From RGIG4708 sp045538875 (GTDB lineage: Bacteria; Bacillota; Clostridia; UMGS1810), in contig JAZQEG010000009.1 of NCBI GenBank assembly GCA_045538875.1, positions 62,001 through 126,000 on the forward strand: a stretch of 64,000 nt of DNA, given 5' to 3'. Below, piece after piece: positions 27,037 to 36,417 of this stretch. The notes under the pieces are model-generated. The model was not told the origin of the DNA. It was given only the letters and a program-made list of their open reading frames with translations, and searched no databases. Positions within the stretch are counted from its first letter, which is position 1, and each line of letters opens with the position of its first letter. The translations under genes and the position numbers were made by a program.

Positions 27037-27762
27037 ATGAAAGAAAAAATATATACAATCCCCATAAATGATGCGTTTGACAAAAATAGTGAGTGCGCAG
27101 TTTGTGAGTTTGAAAAACAACAGGAAATGCAACGGATAGAGTATACTCTTGGTGCCAGTATGATGGAGCCCGATTCGAGAGTTTTTACCAACAACAGAGG
27201 CTTTTGTGAGAGGCATACAGCAATGCTTTTAAAAAAAGAAAATAAGTTAAGCCTTGCTCTAGTGCTAAAAACGCACATAGATGAGCTTATAGAGGAATTT
27301 GAAAAGGCTGATTTACAGCTTAATGAGGCCCCAAAACAAACATTGTTTTCAAAAACACAAGTAGATGCAACCGATACACTTAAAGGTGTTGTATCCAAAA
27401 GAAATTGTACCTGCGCTGTGTGTGAAAAGCTTGATTTAATAATGGATTCATTTGTAGACAATTTGTTGTATCTTTATTTTGCAGAGGATGAATTTAAACA
27501 AAAATTTAACTGTTCAAAAGGCTTTTGCCTTAAACACTATGATTTGCTTGTAAAGGGAGCAAAAAACAAATTAAATGGCAAAAAACTAAAGGATTTTTGT
27601 ATTGCACTATCAAAACTTGAAATACAAAATTTCAAACGCATCCGTGATGATGTGGATTGGTTTACCAAAAAATTTGATTACAGATACGAAAAAGAAGATT
27701 GGAAAAATTCACGCGATTCTGTACCCAGGGCAGCTCAAAAAATTTCGGGCTGTTATGAATAA
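27037..27762 (+). CDS. DUF6062 family protein
   Basis: 241-aa soluble protein of a family found mainly in Clostridia. N terminus KEKIYTIPINDAFDKNSECAVCEFEK, then GFCERHTAML, and in the second half CTCAVCEKL and GFCLKHYDLL: two similar modules each with CxxC followed by GFC-x2/3-H, which suggests two zinc sites made of Cys and His. The biochemical role is unknown. It is 15 bp after thiN behind TTGGAGAA and before a strong terminator. Confidence 0.8.
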   Translation: MKEKIYTIPINDAFDKNSECAVCEFEKQQEMQRIEYTLGASMMEPDSRVFTNNRGFCERHTAMLLKKENKLSLALVLKTHIDELIEEFEKADLQLNEAPKQTLFSKTQVDATDTLKGVVSKRNCTCAVCEKLDLIMDSFVDNLLYLYFAEDEFKQKFNCSKGFCLKHYDLLVKGAKNKLNGKKLKDFCIALSKLEIQNFKRIRDDVDWFTKKFDYRYEKEDWKNSRDSVPRAAQKISGCYE

Positions 27763-27814
27763 GTGTGTGTTGCAAAATTTTAAATAACTGTTTGTAAATT
27801 ATGAATACTCAAGT

Positions 27815-27856
27815 AACAAACAAGCTGTGAACTAAGTTGTTCACAGCTTGTTTGTT
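27815..27856. terminator. Bidirectional terminator between DUF6062 gene and ctpA
   Basis: Perfect 18-bp stem (AACAAACAAGCTGTGAAC and its complement) with a 6-base loop, lying between convergent genes. It provides T-rich ends in both directions. Confidence 0.9.
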
Positions 27857-27860
27857 TGGT

Positions 27861-29387
27861 TTATTTTTTCATTGTTGTAAGAGCAGATGTATCGGTTAGC
27901 GTTTGTTCTTTTGGGCCAGGCCATTCGTTTTTGTAATTTTCCAAAGTACCTGTTCTAAAAATTTCAACTGCAGTGTTAAACACATTGTTATCGCTAACTG
28001 TTGCAGGCATAAACAAGCCTTCAAGAGTTACCTGAGTGGTCATATCCATAACGCCATACGGGTACAAGCCCTCAGTTTCCTGAAATTTTTTTGTTGCATA
28101 AAACATTTGGTCATCAAACTGCGCACTTTGCTCATCAACCGAGAGTCCAAGCATTTTAAGCCTTTGCTTTATTGCTTTTACATCGTCGCCGCTGTCACCG
28201 AGTTTAAGTACTCTATCATATGTAATTGGCAGCAAATCTGCATCTACATATTTAATTTCTTTGTCTTTTACTTTTACATCAGGCTCAATGCCCTTGTCAT
28301 TAATGTTTCGTTTGTTTGGGGTAAGATATATAGCCTCAGTAAGCTTAATGCCGCCTCCAACTTTAAATTTGGTAACATTTTGCATTGTACCTTTGCCAAA
28401 TGTCTGGCTGCCTACAACAATACCAACACCAGTATCCTGCACAGCACCAGCAAATGCCTCCGATGCACTTGCACTATTTTCGTTAACAAGCACAATAAGG
28501 TTGTATTTAGGGCTTATATTTTCCGAATCAAGATGAAAGCTTTTGAGCGGATTTTTGTATTCAATGTGTATAACAGGTCCTTTTGGTATAAAGTTTTGGC
28601 ATATGTCTACAAGTGCAGTAAGGCTGCCGCCTGGGTTGTTGCGCAGGTCCATAATTATATTTTTGATGTTTTTTGTGCCAAAGGCTGCAAGTGCCTGTTT
28701 TACAAAGTCATTAGAATGTTCGTCAAAGTTGTAAAGCTGTATATAACCAATTGTGTCATTTTCGAGTGTTTTGTATTCGCCCGATTCAATAACCACATTG
28801 TCGCGAACCATAGTTTTTTCGATATATATACCATCACGAATAAAGCCTATTGTTACAGTTGTGCCTTTTTGGCCAAGAATGTAGGATTTAGCCTCCTCAA
28901 ATTGCATACCAACAATACTTGTACCTGATGCAGTTACTATTAAATCGCCAGCCATAATTCCGGCTTTTTGAGCAGGGGAGCTATTGTAAACCTTTGTAAC
29001 TCTAAGGCCTTCTTCAAACTCCATAATACCAACACCAATTCCGCAAAATTCACCCGACAAATTTGTATAAAACTGTTCAAATTCATCTTTGGTAAAATAT
29101 GTTGAGTGTGCATCAAGGTTGTCAAAAATACCTTTAAATGCCGATTCCCAAACATCGGGATGCTCTTTGATAATTTGTGCAAGAGCATTTTTGTACAGCT
29201 CTTCGGTTGATATATCAAATTTATAATTGTTTTTTACAAGTGAAATAGCAGTTGTAACAATTGCTTGTGCATAATCCGAAGTAATCTGAGGTTGTGATTG
29301 TTGAGTGCTCAAACTAGTTGCATATACATTAAATGACATGGTTGTCAATACAAGTACTATTGTAATTAATCGCATTAATCTTTTCAT
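27861..29387 (-). CDS. ctpA: S41 family C-terminal processing protease (CtpA-like) with peptidoglycan-binding domain
   Basis: 508-aa exported serine protease. Signal peptide at about 1-23, PDZ domain (about 100-185, with the GIGV and AGIMAGD loops), and an S41 catalytic core with Ser in NENSASASEAFAGA (about 305) and Lys in SQTFGKGTM (about 331). A C-terminal PG_binding_1 domain (about 398-470: LKLGDSGDDVKAIKQRLKML) should anchor it to the wall. Processes envelope or spore-associated proteins in relatives. Start ATG at 29387 with AAGGAGG. Last gene of the murI-DUF1934-argS-ctpA transcript. Confidence 0.92.
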   Translation of the reverse strand: MKRLMRLITIVLVLTTMSFNVYATSLSTQQSQPQITSDYAQAIVTTAISLVKNNYKFDISTEELYKNALAQIIKEHPDVWESAFKGIFDNLDAHSTYFTKDEFEQFYTNLSGEFCGIGVGIMEFEEGLRVTKVYNSSPAQKAGIMAGDLIVTASGTSIVGMQFEEAKSYILGQKGTTVTIGFIRDGIYIEKTMVRDNVVIESGEYKTLENDTIGYIQLYNFDEHSNDFVKQALAAFGTKNIKNIIMDLRNNPGGSLTALVDICQNFIPKGPVIHIEYKNPLKSFHLDSENISPKYNLIVLVNENSASASEAFAGAVQDTGVGIVVGSQTFGKGTMQNVTKFKVGGGIKLTEAIYLTPNKRNINDKGIEPDVKVKDKEIKYVDADLLPITYDRVLKLGDSGDDVKAIKQRLKMLGLSVDEQSAQFDDQMFYATKKFQETEGLYPYGVMDMTTQVTLEGLFMPATVSDNNVFNTAVEIFRTGTLENYKNEWPGPKEQTLTDTSALTTMKK

Positions 29388-29416
29388 AATGCTTTACCTC
29401 CTTTGTTTTGCTGATA

Positions 29417-31120
29417 TTACATTTCGTCGGGAGCGTCAATTTTAAGAATATCAAGAATATTTTTAATTATCTGTTTTGTAACTGTGCACAAAAGGAGTCT
29501 TGCCTGCATAAGATTGCTGTCATCACATTTTACGCGGCAATTGTTGTAAAATGAATGGAACAGTGCCGCAAGGTCCATAACATATCTTGTAAGCTTGCTT
29601 GGCTCCATCGACTGTGCACAAAGCACAATTTCCTCGGGCAGAGTAACAATTTTGTTTATAAGCTCAAGCTCATCTGGCTCTTTAAGCATAGTAACATCAA
29701 TATCATCAATAGCTGCAAGGCATATGTTTTCTTTTTCGAGATTGCGCAGTATACTTGCAATTCTTGCATGAGCATACTGTACATAAAACACAGGATTGTC
29801 GCTGTTTTGTTTAACTGCAAGGTCCATATCAAATTCCAAATGGCTGCCTGCCTGACGCAAATTAAAGAAAAATCTTGCCGCGTCAACGCCAATTTCTTCT
29901 ATAAGGTCGGACAGGGTAATCATCTCGCCTTTTCGCTTTGACATTCTTGCAACCTCGCCATTTCGCATAAGTCGTACAAGCTGCATTATTATAATTTCAA
30001 GCTTGCTGCTGTCAATTTTAAGTGCTTCCATTGCGCCTTTCATTCGTGCAACATGTCCGTGGTGGTCGGCACCCCAAATGTTAATTACCTTGTCAAAGCC
30101 TCGCATTGTAAATTTGTTGCGGTGGTAAGCAATATCAACTGCAAAATATGTGGGTATGCCATTTGCCCTTATAAGTACTTCGTCTTTTTCGTCACCAAAT
30201 TCTGTTGTTTTAATCCACACAGCTCCATCTTTTTGGTAAGTAAGCCCTGCATCTGTAAGGAGCTTTATAGTCTCGGCAACTTCACCGTTATTGTGAATTG
30301 TACTCTCTGGGAACCAAACATCGTAATCTATTCGGTATTTGCTAAGGTCTTTTTTGAGGTTTGCAATGTTTATAGGCAGTGCATATGCTACAAGAGCATC
30401 TCTTCTTTCGCTTTCGGGTACATCTTTGAGAGCATCGCCGTTTATATCGTAGTAATTTTGAGCATGCAGCTTAATGTCGCTGCCCTGATACCAATCTTCA
30501 GAAAATTCAACTGCATCCTCACCATAAATAATCTGTAGGTATCTGGCTTCAAGAGATTTGCCAAACTTTTCAATCTGTGCGCCTGCATCATTAATGTAAA
30601 ATTCTCTGGTAACATCATAGCCTGCCCACTCAAGCACACTTGCAAGGCTGTCGCCAAGTGCACCGCCTCTTGCATTGCCCATATGCATAGGGCCTGTGGG
30701 GTTTGCACTTACAAATTCAACCATAACCTTTTTGCCATTGCCTGCATTGGTTCGGCCAAAATCACTCTTTTTTTGGTATGCACTTACAAGGCCGTCATAC
30801 AACCAGCTCTTTTTAAGGTAAAAGTTAATAAATCCTGGGCCTGCAATTTCGATTTTGTCAATATAAGTTCCCTCTGTTATAATATTTTGTACAAGAGATG
30901 CCGCAAGCTCACGGGGGTTCTTTTTCAAAATTTTGGTAAGCTTCATAGCTGTATTTACCGAAAAGTCACCATAGGTTTTGTCCTTTGGTACCTCGATTTC
31001 AATATCAGCATTAATTACCTCTTGTTTTGCGTTATCGTCAAGCTCAATAGCAAGGCTATTAAGGGCTTTTGCCACAGCGTCTTCAATTTGTGTCTTTATT
31101 TTAAATACTGTATCGGTCAT
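29417..31120 (-). CDS. argS: Arginyl-tRNA synthetase
   Basis: 567-aa class I synthetase. The N-terminal Add-1 domain (about 1-115) is followed by the HIGH-like SANPTGPMHMGNARGG, GADHHGHVARMK, and the KMSKS-equivalent MSKRKGEMITL, then a helical anticodon-binding domain ending DAPDEM as expected. The ATG overlaps the stop of the DUF1934 gene by 4 bp and GGAGG lies within that gene. Confidence 0.96.
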   Translation of the reverse strand: MTDTVFKIKTQIEDAVAKALNSLAIELDDNAKQEVINADIEIEVPKDKTYGDFSVNTAMKLTKILKKNPRELAASLVQNIITEGTYIDKIEIAGPGFINFYLKKSWLYDGLVSAYQKKSDFGRTNAGNGKKVMVEFVSANPTGPMHMGNARGGALGDSLASVLEWAGYDVTREFYINDAGAQIEKFGKSLEARYLQIIYGEDAVEFSEDWYQGSDIKLHAQNYYDINGDALKDVPESERRDALVAYALPINIANLKKDLSKYRIDYDVWFPESTIHNNGEVAETIKLLTDAGLTYQKDGAVWIKTTEFGDEKDEVLIRANGIPTYFAVDIAYHRNKFTMRGFDKVINIWGADHHGHVARMKGAMEALKIDSSKLEIIIMQLVRLMRNGEVARMSKRKGEMITLSDLIEEIGVDAARFFFNLRQAGSHLEFDMDLAVKQNSDNPVFYVQYAHARIASILRNLEKENICLAAIDDIDVTMLKEPDELELINKIVTLPEEIVLCAQSMEPSKLTRYVMDLAALFHSFYNNCRVKCDDSNLMQARLLLCTVTKQIIKNILDILKIDAPDEM

Positions 31121-31545
31121 TGTTGTGCCTCCTTAACATTTATCTTTAGGTTATTGTTACCGCACGGTTTGTCATTCATATCAATTGAGTAGTCAATACT
31201 TATGTCACCGCCATTTTCATCAATGTTGATATCGAGCTTTTTAGTGTAAATTCCAACCATCATCTGACCGTATGGCGTGTTGTACAATGAGTAGGTTTTT
31301 CTGCCTTCAATATATAGCATATCGGTAGTCAAGGTACCCGTACGCTGAATAGAAAGGTAATCTAATCCAATTTCTATGCTGGTATGGCATCCCCCAAGTC
31401 CTGTGGCCTCCGACTCATCATAATCTATGTAATACAAGCCGTTATCATATTCAAATTCACCGCTTGTAACAAGCTCTATATTGTCACTATCTGTGTCACC
31501 CACAGTTTGCTGAAATCCGTTTATTGTAATAAGGTAATTGCTCAT
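31117..31545 (-). CDS. DUF1934 domain protein (YwiB-like)
   Basis: 142-aa beta-rich protein of the DUF1934 family, a calycin-like small barrel. Recognised by YLITINGFQ at the start, YYIDYDESEATGL, TSIEIG and the closing IDYSIDMND. In Firmicutes this gene often lies directly before argS, as here, with a 4-bp overlap. No biochemical role is known. The ATG at 31545 follows CGGAGA. Confidence 0.85.
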   Translation of the reverse strand: MSNYLITINGFQQTVGDTDSDNIELVTSGEFEYDNGLYYIDYDESEATGLGGCHTSIEIGLDYLSIQRTGTLTTDMLYIEGRKTYSLYNTPYGQMMVGIYTKKLDINIDENGGDISIDYSIDMNDKPCGNNNLKINVKEAQQ

Positions 31546-31555
31546 ATAATCTCCG

Positions 31556-32362
31556 TTAATAGTTTTCTATATCAATTTTTTGTATGTCTGTAATGTGCTC
31601 TCCCAAAAACAAATCGGCAATGTCCGAAAAGCTGTCTACCGAATCACTAACATAATATCTGTACTGCACATCTGCTTTTTTATTGGCACACATATTGTTT
31701 AAACGCAGGTAATCCTTTGTGTATCTTGCAGCTTCTGCTCCCGAATTTACAAGTGTTATTTGTGGCCCTGCTATTTTTGCAATTGTTTGAGTCAAAAGGG
31801 GATAGTGAGTACAACCAAGTATAATTGTGTCAACATTTTGCTGCAAAACATCGTCAAGATATTTTTTGCATACATGGTATGCAATCTCGTCATTTGTGCA
31901 TCCGCTCTCGACAATTGGTACAAACAAAGTGCATGCTTTATTAATTACAAATGCATCAGGTTCGATTGCCTTGATTTGCTGTTCATACATTCCACTTTTT
32001 ATTGTGCCGGGGGTACCAAGCACTGCAATTCTTTTTGTTTTGCTTTGTTTAACGGCACTTTTAACAGCAGGTGATACAACGCCTATTACTGGTATATCCA
32101 TGCTATACATAATTTGTGGCAGTGCAACAGTGCTTGCGGTGCCGCACGCAACAATAATAGCTTTTATGTCAAAGCTCTTTAAAAAGTTTATGTCGGATTT
32201 TACGTATTTGATTATTGTGTCGTTGGAACGGGTACCATAAGGAACTCTGCCAGTATCACCAAAATATATAATGTTTTCATCAGGTAAAACCTTTTTTAAT
32301 TCCTTAACAACAGTAAGCCCTCCAAGGCCCGAATCAAAAACACCAATGTACTTGTTGTTCAT
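31556..32362 (-). CDS. murI: Glutamate racemase
   Basis: 268-aa cofactor-independent racemase making D-glutamate for peptidoglycan. The two catalytic cysteines lie in VACGTAST and LGCTHYPLL; the start is IGVFDSGLGGLTVVKEL and FGDTGRVPYG is present. The open frame extends 14 codons upstream, but the ATG at 32362 has AGGAGG in the right place. murD at 39315 uses its product later in the same pathway. Confidence 0.95.
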   Translation of the reverse strand: MNNKYIGVFDSGLGGLTVVKELKKVLPDENIIYFGDTGRVPYGTRSNDTIIKYVKSDINFLKSFDIKAIIVACGTASTVALPQIMYSMDIPVIGVVSPAVKSAVKQSKTKRIAVLGTPGTIKSGMYEQQIKAIEPDAFVINKACTLFVPIVESGCTNDEIAYHVCKKYLDDVLQQNVDTIILGCTHYPLLTQTIAKIAGPQITLVNSGAEAARYTKDYLRLNNMCANKKADVQYRYYVSDSVDSFSDIADLFLGEHITDIQKIDIENY

Positions 32363-32392
32363 TGCAAACCTCCTATATACACACTTCAATAT

Positions 32393-32398
32393 ATTATA
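32393..32398 (-). promoter_or_regulatory. Extended -10 promoter of the murI operon
   Basis: Reverse strand reads TGTTATAAT, an extended -10. The expected -35 window is only AT-rich, so the extended element probably carries recognition. It lies about 30 bp from the murI start. Confidence 0.6.
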
Positions 32399-32450
32399 AC
32401 ACAAAGGGCAAAAAAAATAAATGCTTTTTTAAAAATTTTAATAAAAAATA

Positions 32451-32479
32451 TTGAGAAATTTAAATCGTTATGCTATAAT
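32451..32479 (+). promoter_or_regulatory. Sigma-A promoter of ogg
   Basis: TTGAGA (32451-32456), 17-bp spacer and TATAAT (32474-32479) with TG at 32471-32472. Divergent from the murI promoter. Confidence 0.85.
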
Positions 32480-32512
32480 TTTATGGTAGTTTGATACAAA
32501 GGATGAAACAGT

Positions 32513-33373
32513 ATGGAATTTACAGTTAACAACAACAGTGTAACAATAAGCGGAATATGCGATTTTAACGCCACACACACCTTTGATTGCGGCCAGTGCT
32601 TTCGTTGGCAAAAAAACGCAGACGGCTCTTACACAGGGGTTGCACACGGCAGAGTGGTAAATGTTAAATATACCGATAATTCGGTTGTGATAAGCAACAC
32701 AAATATAGAAGATGTTAAAAACATATGGCTTGATTATTTTGATTTAAACAGGGATTATTCCAAAATCAAAAGCCTGTACAAAAACGATGCAAACCTAAAG
32801 CTTGCTATGGAATTTGGCTACGGTATAAAAATTTTGAGGCAAGAGATTTTTGAGTGCCTTGTATCATTTATAATTTCTACACAAAATGGTATTCCAAGAA
32901 TTAAAAAAATTGTTTCAAAGCTGTGCGATATGTATGGAAACAAAATTGAGTTTGGCGGCAAAATATATTCGGGCTTTCCTACACCCGAGCAGCTTAAAGG
33001 CGTAACCGAAAAAGACCTTGAGCCGCTTAAAGCAGGGTACAGAGCCAGTTATATTGTGGATTGCATAAACAAAGTTGCATCGGGCGAGATAGATTTAAAA
33101 AAGGTTTCGATGCTTGATACTGATAGTGCAAGAAAGGAGCTTATCAAAATTAAGGGTGTAGGCCCTAAGGTTGCCGACTGCGTAATGCTTTTTTCGATGG
33201 GTAAGTACGATGCATTTCCTATTGATGTATGGGTAAAACGCACAATGAGCAATCTTTATCTTGACGAGGGGGCATCGGTAAAAGATATACAAAAATATGC
33301 AGCAAAACATTTTGGAAAGTTTGCAGGTATTGCACAGCAGTATTTGTTTTACTATGCTAGGCAAAACAACTAA
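32513..33373 (+). CDS. ogg: 8-oxoguanine DNA glycosylase (OGG1-type)
   Basis: 286-aa base-excision repair glycosylase/lyase. N-terminal FDCGQCFRWQ is the OGG N-domain signature; the helix-hairpin-helix is IKGVGPKVADCVMLFS and the downstream FPIDVWVKR carries the catalytic Asp. The catalytic Lys expected in OGG just before the hairpin region is matched by the ELIKIKG segment, though I cannot pick the exact residue. It resembles the clostridial Ogg enzymes rather than AlkA. Single gene with its own promoter and terminator. Confidence 0.88.
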   Translation: MEFTVNNNSVTISGICDFNATHTFDCGQCFRWQKNADGSYTGVAHGRVVNVKYTDNSVVISNTNIEDVKNIWLDYFDLNRDYSKIKSLYKNDANLKLAMEFGYGIKILRQEIFECLVSFIISTQNGIPRIKKIVSKLCDMYGNKIEFGGKIYSGFPTPEQLKGVTEKDLEPLKAGYRASYIVDCINKVASGEIDLKKVSMLDTDSARKELIKIKGVGPKVADCVMLFSMGKYDAFPIDVWVKRTMSNLYLDEGASVKDIQKYAAKHFGKFAGIAQQYLFYYARQNN

Positions 33374-33381
33374 ATAACATA

Positions 33382-33418
33382 GGGGTGTAAAAATCTAAAG
33401 ATTTTTACACCCCATTTT
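33382..33418. terminator. Bidirectional terminator between ogg and mnmA
   Basis: GGGGTGTAAAAATCT pairs with AGATTTTTACACCCC (15 bp), followed by a T run on the plus strand and A/T-rich sequence on the other side, between convergent genes. Confidence 0.9.
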
Positions 33419-33420
33419 TG

Positions 33421-34491
33421 TTAAAAAGTTGATTGTATTACCCCTCCGCCAAGCACCTCGTCACCGTTGTAAAACACAGCTGACTGCCCGGGCGTTACAG
33501 CCCGCTGAGGCTCGTCAAATGTTACTTTGCAACCGTTTTTGTCCTGCTCAATTATGCACTTGGCAGGCTTTGCACTGTAACGGGTTTTGCATGTGGCTTT
33601 AAATGGATATTTTGCCAATGATTCATTAGTAAAAGTAATACTGTCAGCATATAACCCTTTTGAGTATTCACTGCCTTTTTCACCCAAAACAACAGTGTTT
33701 GTAGCTGCATCAATTTTTGTTACAAACATTGGCTTGCCAAAGGTCATACCAAGCCCCTTTCGCTGACCAATTGTAAAATTGATTATCCCGCTATGTTTGC
33801 CAATACAATTGCCGTTGGTATCTTCAAAATTGCCGCCGCAAGGCTTGTAATTTGCAAAGTCTTTTATAAAGCTGATGTGGTCATTATCAGGGATAAAGCA
33901 TATCTCCATACTATCCTTTTTTTCGGCAATAAACATACCAATTTCTTTTTCGGCAATTTGTCTTATGTGCTCTTTTGAGTATTCACCAAGCGGCATCAAA
34001 ATTTTTGCAAGCTGATTTTGAGTAAGGTTGTAAAGCACATATGTCTGGTCTTTTAAGTCATATTTAGACTTTACAAGCTTGTATATATCACCATCGTTTT
34101 GTATTTTTGCATAGTGGCCTGTTGCAATGTAGTCATATCCGTTTTGTTCAGCATAGCGTAGCATAAAGCCAAACTTTATATGCTTGTTACACACAATGCA
34201 CGGGTTTGGAGTTCTGCCTTGCTTATATTCATTTGCAAAATTTTGCACCACATAATTTTCAAAATCATCTTCGCAGTTTAGCACAATGTGACATATGCCT
34301 AGCTTGTCGGCAACAGATTTTGCATCTTTAATAGCTTTGTCTAAAGGGCAATTTTCTATTTTGCCTTTGTGCAGCTTTTGGCTCCACATTTTAAGAGTAA
34401 CACCTGTTACATCATAACCTTGCTGTTTTAGCAAATATGCTGCAACAGAGCTGTCAACACCGCCGCTTAATCCAATTAATACTTTTTTCAT
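33421..34491 (-). CDS. mnmA: tRNA 2-thiouridylase MnmA
   Basis: 356-aa ATP-dependent enzyme that puts sulfur on U34 of Lys, Glu and Gln tRNAs. PP-loop GLSGGVDSSVAA, first catalytic Cys in NPCIVCNKHIKFG, ATGHYAKI, and the second catalytic Cys in SMEICFIPD. The C-terminal beta-barrel has RAVTPGQSAVFY. Ribosome site AAGGTG. Lies 8 bp downstream of pncB on the same strand. Some Clostridia place a NifS-like desulfurase next to it; none is seen here. Confidence 0.95.
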   Translation of the reverse strand: MKKVLIGLSGGVDSSVAAYLLKQQGYDVTGVTLKMWSQKLHKGKIENCPLDKAIKDAKSVADKLGICHIVLNCEDDFENYVVQNFANEYKQGRTPNPCIVCNKHIKFGFMLRYAEQNGYDYIATGHYAKIQNDGDIYKLVKSKYDLKDQTYVLYNLTQNQLAKILMPLGEYSKEHIRQIAEKEIGMFIAEKKDSMEICFIPDNDHISFIKDFANYKPCGGNFEDTNGNCIGKHSGIINFTIGQRKGLGMTFGKPMFVTKIDAATNTVVLGEKGSEYSKGLYADSITFTNESLAKYPFKATCKTRYSAKPAKCIIEQDKNGCKVTFDEPQRAVTPGQSAVFYNGDEVLGGGVIQSTF

Positions 34492-34499
34492 ATTGCACC

Positions 34500-35939
34500 T
34501 TATTTATGCTCATTAAGCAAATTTGATTTTATTTGCCACAGCTTTGGTGACAAATCAACATAATAATCGTGAGGATTTTCAAAACGTGTTACTTCATCCC
34601 AAAGTGTGTCTATTTGCTTTGCACAGTACTCTTTTATTTCGTGAACATTGGGGCTTTTGTACACGCATTTGCCTTTATCAAATATTTTAACAAGCAATTC
34701 TCTCGAATAGTAATCTGTGATTGTTTTTCTTTTCCATGTGTGAATCGGGTCAAAAATTTCGTAAGGTTCGCCGCATGGTGTCGCTTCATCAGTGAGCATA
34801 AGCACATCAGCAATAGCCTTGTCATTTTCTTTAGAGTACAAACGAATTATTTTTTTGTCGCAAGGTGTAGTAATTTTTGCAACATTTTCAGAAAGCTTTA
34901 TTTTTGGAATTTCTTTGCCATTGTGATATAGAGCAGTAAGCTTGTACACACCGCCAAAAACAGGCTCAGATTTTGATGTGATAAGGCGCTCGCCAACACC
35001 AAATGTATCAATGCACGCACCCTGATTTATGAGGTCGCGTATAATATACTCGTCAAGTGAGTTGGACACACAAATTTTAACATCACAAAGGCCCTCGCTG
35101 TCAAGTATTTTGCGCACCTTTTTGGTAAGGTATGTTATGTCACCGCTGTCTATACGCACTCCTGCAGGCTTATGACCATTTGGAATAAGCACTTCCTTAA
35201 ATACCTTTATTGCATTGGGCAATCCCGATTTTAACACATTATATGTGTCAATAAGCAATGTGCAATTGTCGGGATAACACTCTGCATAAGCTTTAAAAGC
35301 ATCATATTCGGTAGGAAACAGCTGCACCCAACTGTGAGCCATTGTGCCAAGGGCGGGTATTCCATCCTCAACATCCGAAATTGTGCAGGCAGTACCAACA
35401 CAACCCGATATATATGCAGCACGTGCTCCGTAAATTGCCCCGTACACACCCTGAGCCCGTCGCGAACCAAATTCCATAACAGGTCTGCCGCCTGCAGCGC
35501 GCACAATTCTGTTGGATTTGGTAGCAATAAGGCTCTGATGGTTTATATTAAGCAACAGCATAGTTTCAATAAATTGTGCCTGCATCACAGGGCCTATAAC
35601 CTTTATAAGAGGCTCTCCAGGGAAGACGGGTGTGCCTTCCTGAATTGCCCACACATCACATTCAAACTTAAAGGTGGCAAGATAATTTAAAAATTCCTCA
35701 CAAAATATGCCTTTGCTTCGCAGATATTCAATATCTTCGTTGCTGAAATTGAGCTCGTTTAAGTAGTCAATAACTTGTTTTAGCCCAGCTGTAATAGCAA
35801 ATCCGCCATTGTCTGGAACTTTGCGAAAGTACAAGTCAAAGCACGCAATTTCGTCTTTGTAGCCGTGCTTTAAATATCCGTTAGCCATAGTAAGCTCGTA
35901 AAAGTCAACAAGCATAGTAAAGTTGTCAAGTTTGTTCAT
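34500..35939 (-). CDS. pncB: Nicotinate phosphoribosyltransferase
   Basis: 479-aa NAD-salvage enzyme converting nicotinate and PRPP to nicotinate mononucleotide. N terminus DNFTMLVDFYELTMANGYLKHG is typical, MEFGSRRAQG is the family signature, and AGVRIDSGDI lies at the phosphoribosyl site, with GVGERL later. Start ATG at 35939 behind AGGAGA. Middle gene of the minus-strand set with the 36002 gene upstream and mnmA downstream. Confidence 0.94.
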   Translation of the reverse strand: MNKLDNFTMLVDFYELTMANGYLKHGYKDEIACFDLYFRKVPDNGGFAITAGLKQVIDYLNELNFSNEDIEYLRSKGIFCEEFLNYLATFKFECDVWAIQEGTPVFPGEPLIKVIGPVMQAQFIETMLLLNINHQSLIATKSNRIVRAAGGRPVMEFGSRRAQGVYGAIYGARAAYISGCVGTACTISDVEDGIPALGTMAHSWVQLFPTEYDAFKAYAECYPDNCTLLIDTYNVLKSGLPNAIKVFKEVLIPNGHKPAGVRIDSGDITYLTKKVRKILDSEGLCDVKICVSNSLDEYIIRDLINQGACIDTFGVGERLITSKSEPVFGGVYKLTALYHNGKEIPKIKLSENVAKITTPCDKKIIRLYSKENDKAIADVLMLTDEATPCGEPYEIFDPIHTWKRKTITDYYSRELLVKIFDKGKCVYKSPNVHEIKEYCAKQIDTLWDEVTRFENPHDYYVDLSPKLWQIKSNLLNEHK

Positions 35940-36001
35940 TTTGTTAACATCTCCTATATATATGACATACGGCGAGGCAACAGCCCCGCCGCTAAAATCA
36001 G

Positions 36002-36277
36002 TTATTGTGCTTTTGCAGATTCAAGCCAGAATGCACCAATATCAAGAGCGCGGAAAAGGCTTTCTTTTTCAACCTTTTTAACTGTTCTGCCGTTTTCTAT
36101 AAGCGATACCGAAACATTGTTTGCAAGTTCAAGCCCTTTAATTTGTGAAGTGCCCAAAATTTCCATCTGAATGTAAATGTTTTCAAACATATCGCCGTAA
36201 ATTATAACATTACCTCTTTTTACAAGGGGGATATTTTTGTAAAGAAGTGCTGTTTGTTCTTTTTTAGCTGCAGCCAT
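36002..36277 (-). CDS. Conserved hypothetical protein, 91 aa
   Basis: Small soluble beta-rich protein I cannot assign. It opens MAAAKKEQTALLYKNIPLVK, followed by RGNVIIYGDMFENIYIQMEIL and an EKESLFRALDIGAFWLE ending. No cysteines, no membrane helix, no signal peptide. A good ribosome site (TGGAG) and a near-consensus promoter precede it, so it is expressed and not a chance frame. It is the first gene of the transcript with pncB and mnmA. An imperfect GC-rich hairpin (35972-35991) lies between it and pncB. Confidence 0.75.
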   Translation of the reverse strand: MAAAKKEQTALLYKNIPLVKRGNVIIYGDMFENIYIQMEILGTSQIKGLELANNVSVSLIENGRTVKKVEKESLFRALDIGAFWLESAKAQ

Positions 36278-36307
36278 TATATCAACTCCATTTCAATATT
36301 GCTTGTT

Positions 36308-36336
36308 ATTATACCACAAAAATTCAATTATGTAAA
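36308..36336 (-). promoter_or_regulatory. Sigma-A promoter of the 36002 gene-pncB-mnmA operon
   Basis: On the reverse strand TTTACA (36331-36336), 17-bp spacer and TATAAT (36308-36313), with TG one base before the -10. Confidence 0.85.
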
Positions 36337-36417
36337 GTGTTTTATTAAATTTACTTTTGAATATCAGCTTAAATTTGGTGCACAATATAGATATCTCATT
36401 TTTTATCGGGGGATAAT

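Noticed and set aside
27903..28928. 341-aa open frame on the plus strand opposite ctpA
   Set aside because: It is antisense to a protein with clear S41 motifs, has an implausible composition rich in Cys, Phe and Tyr, no ribosome site and no recognisable domain.
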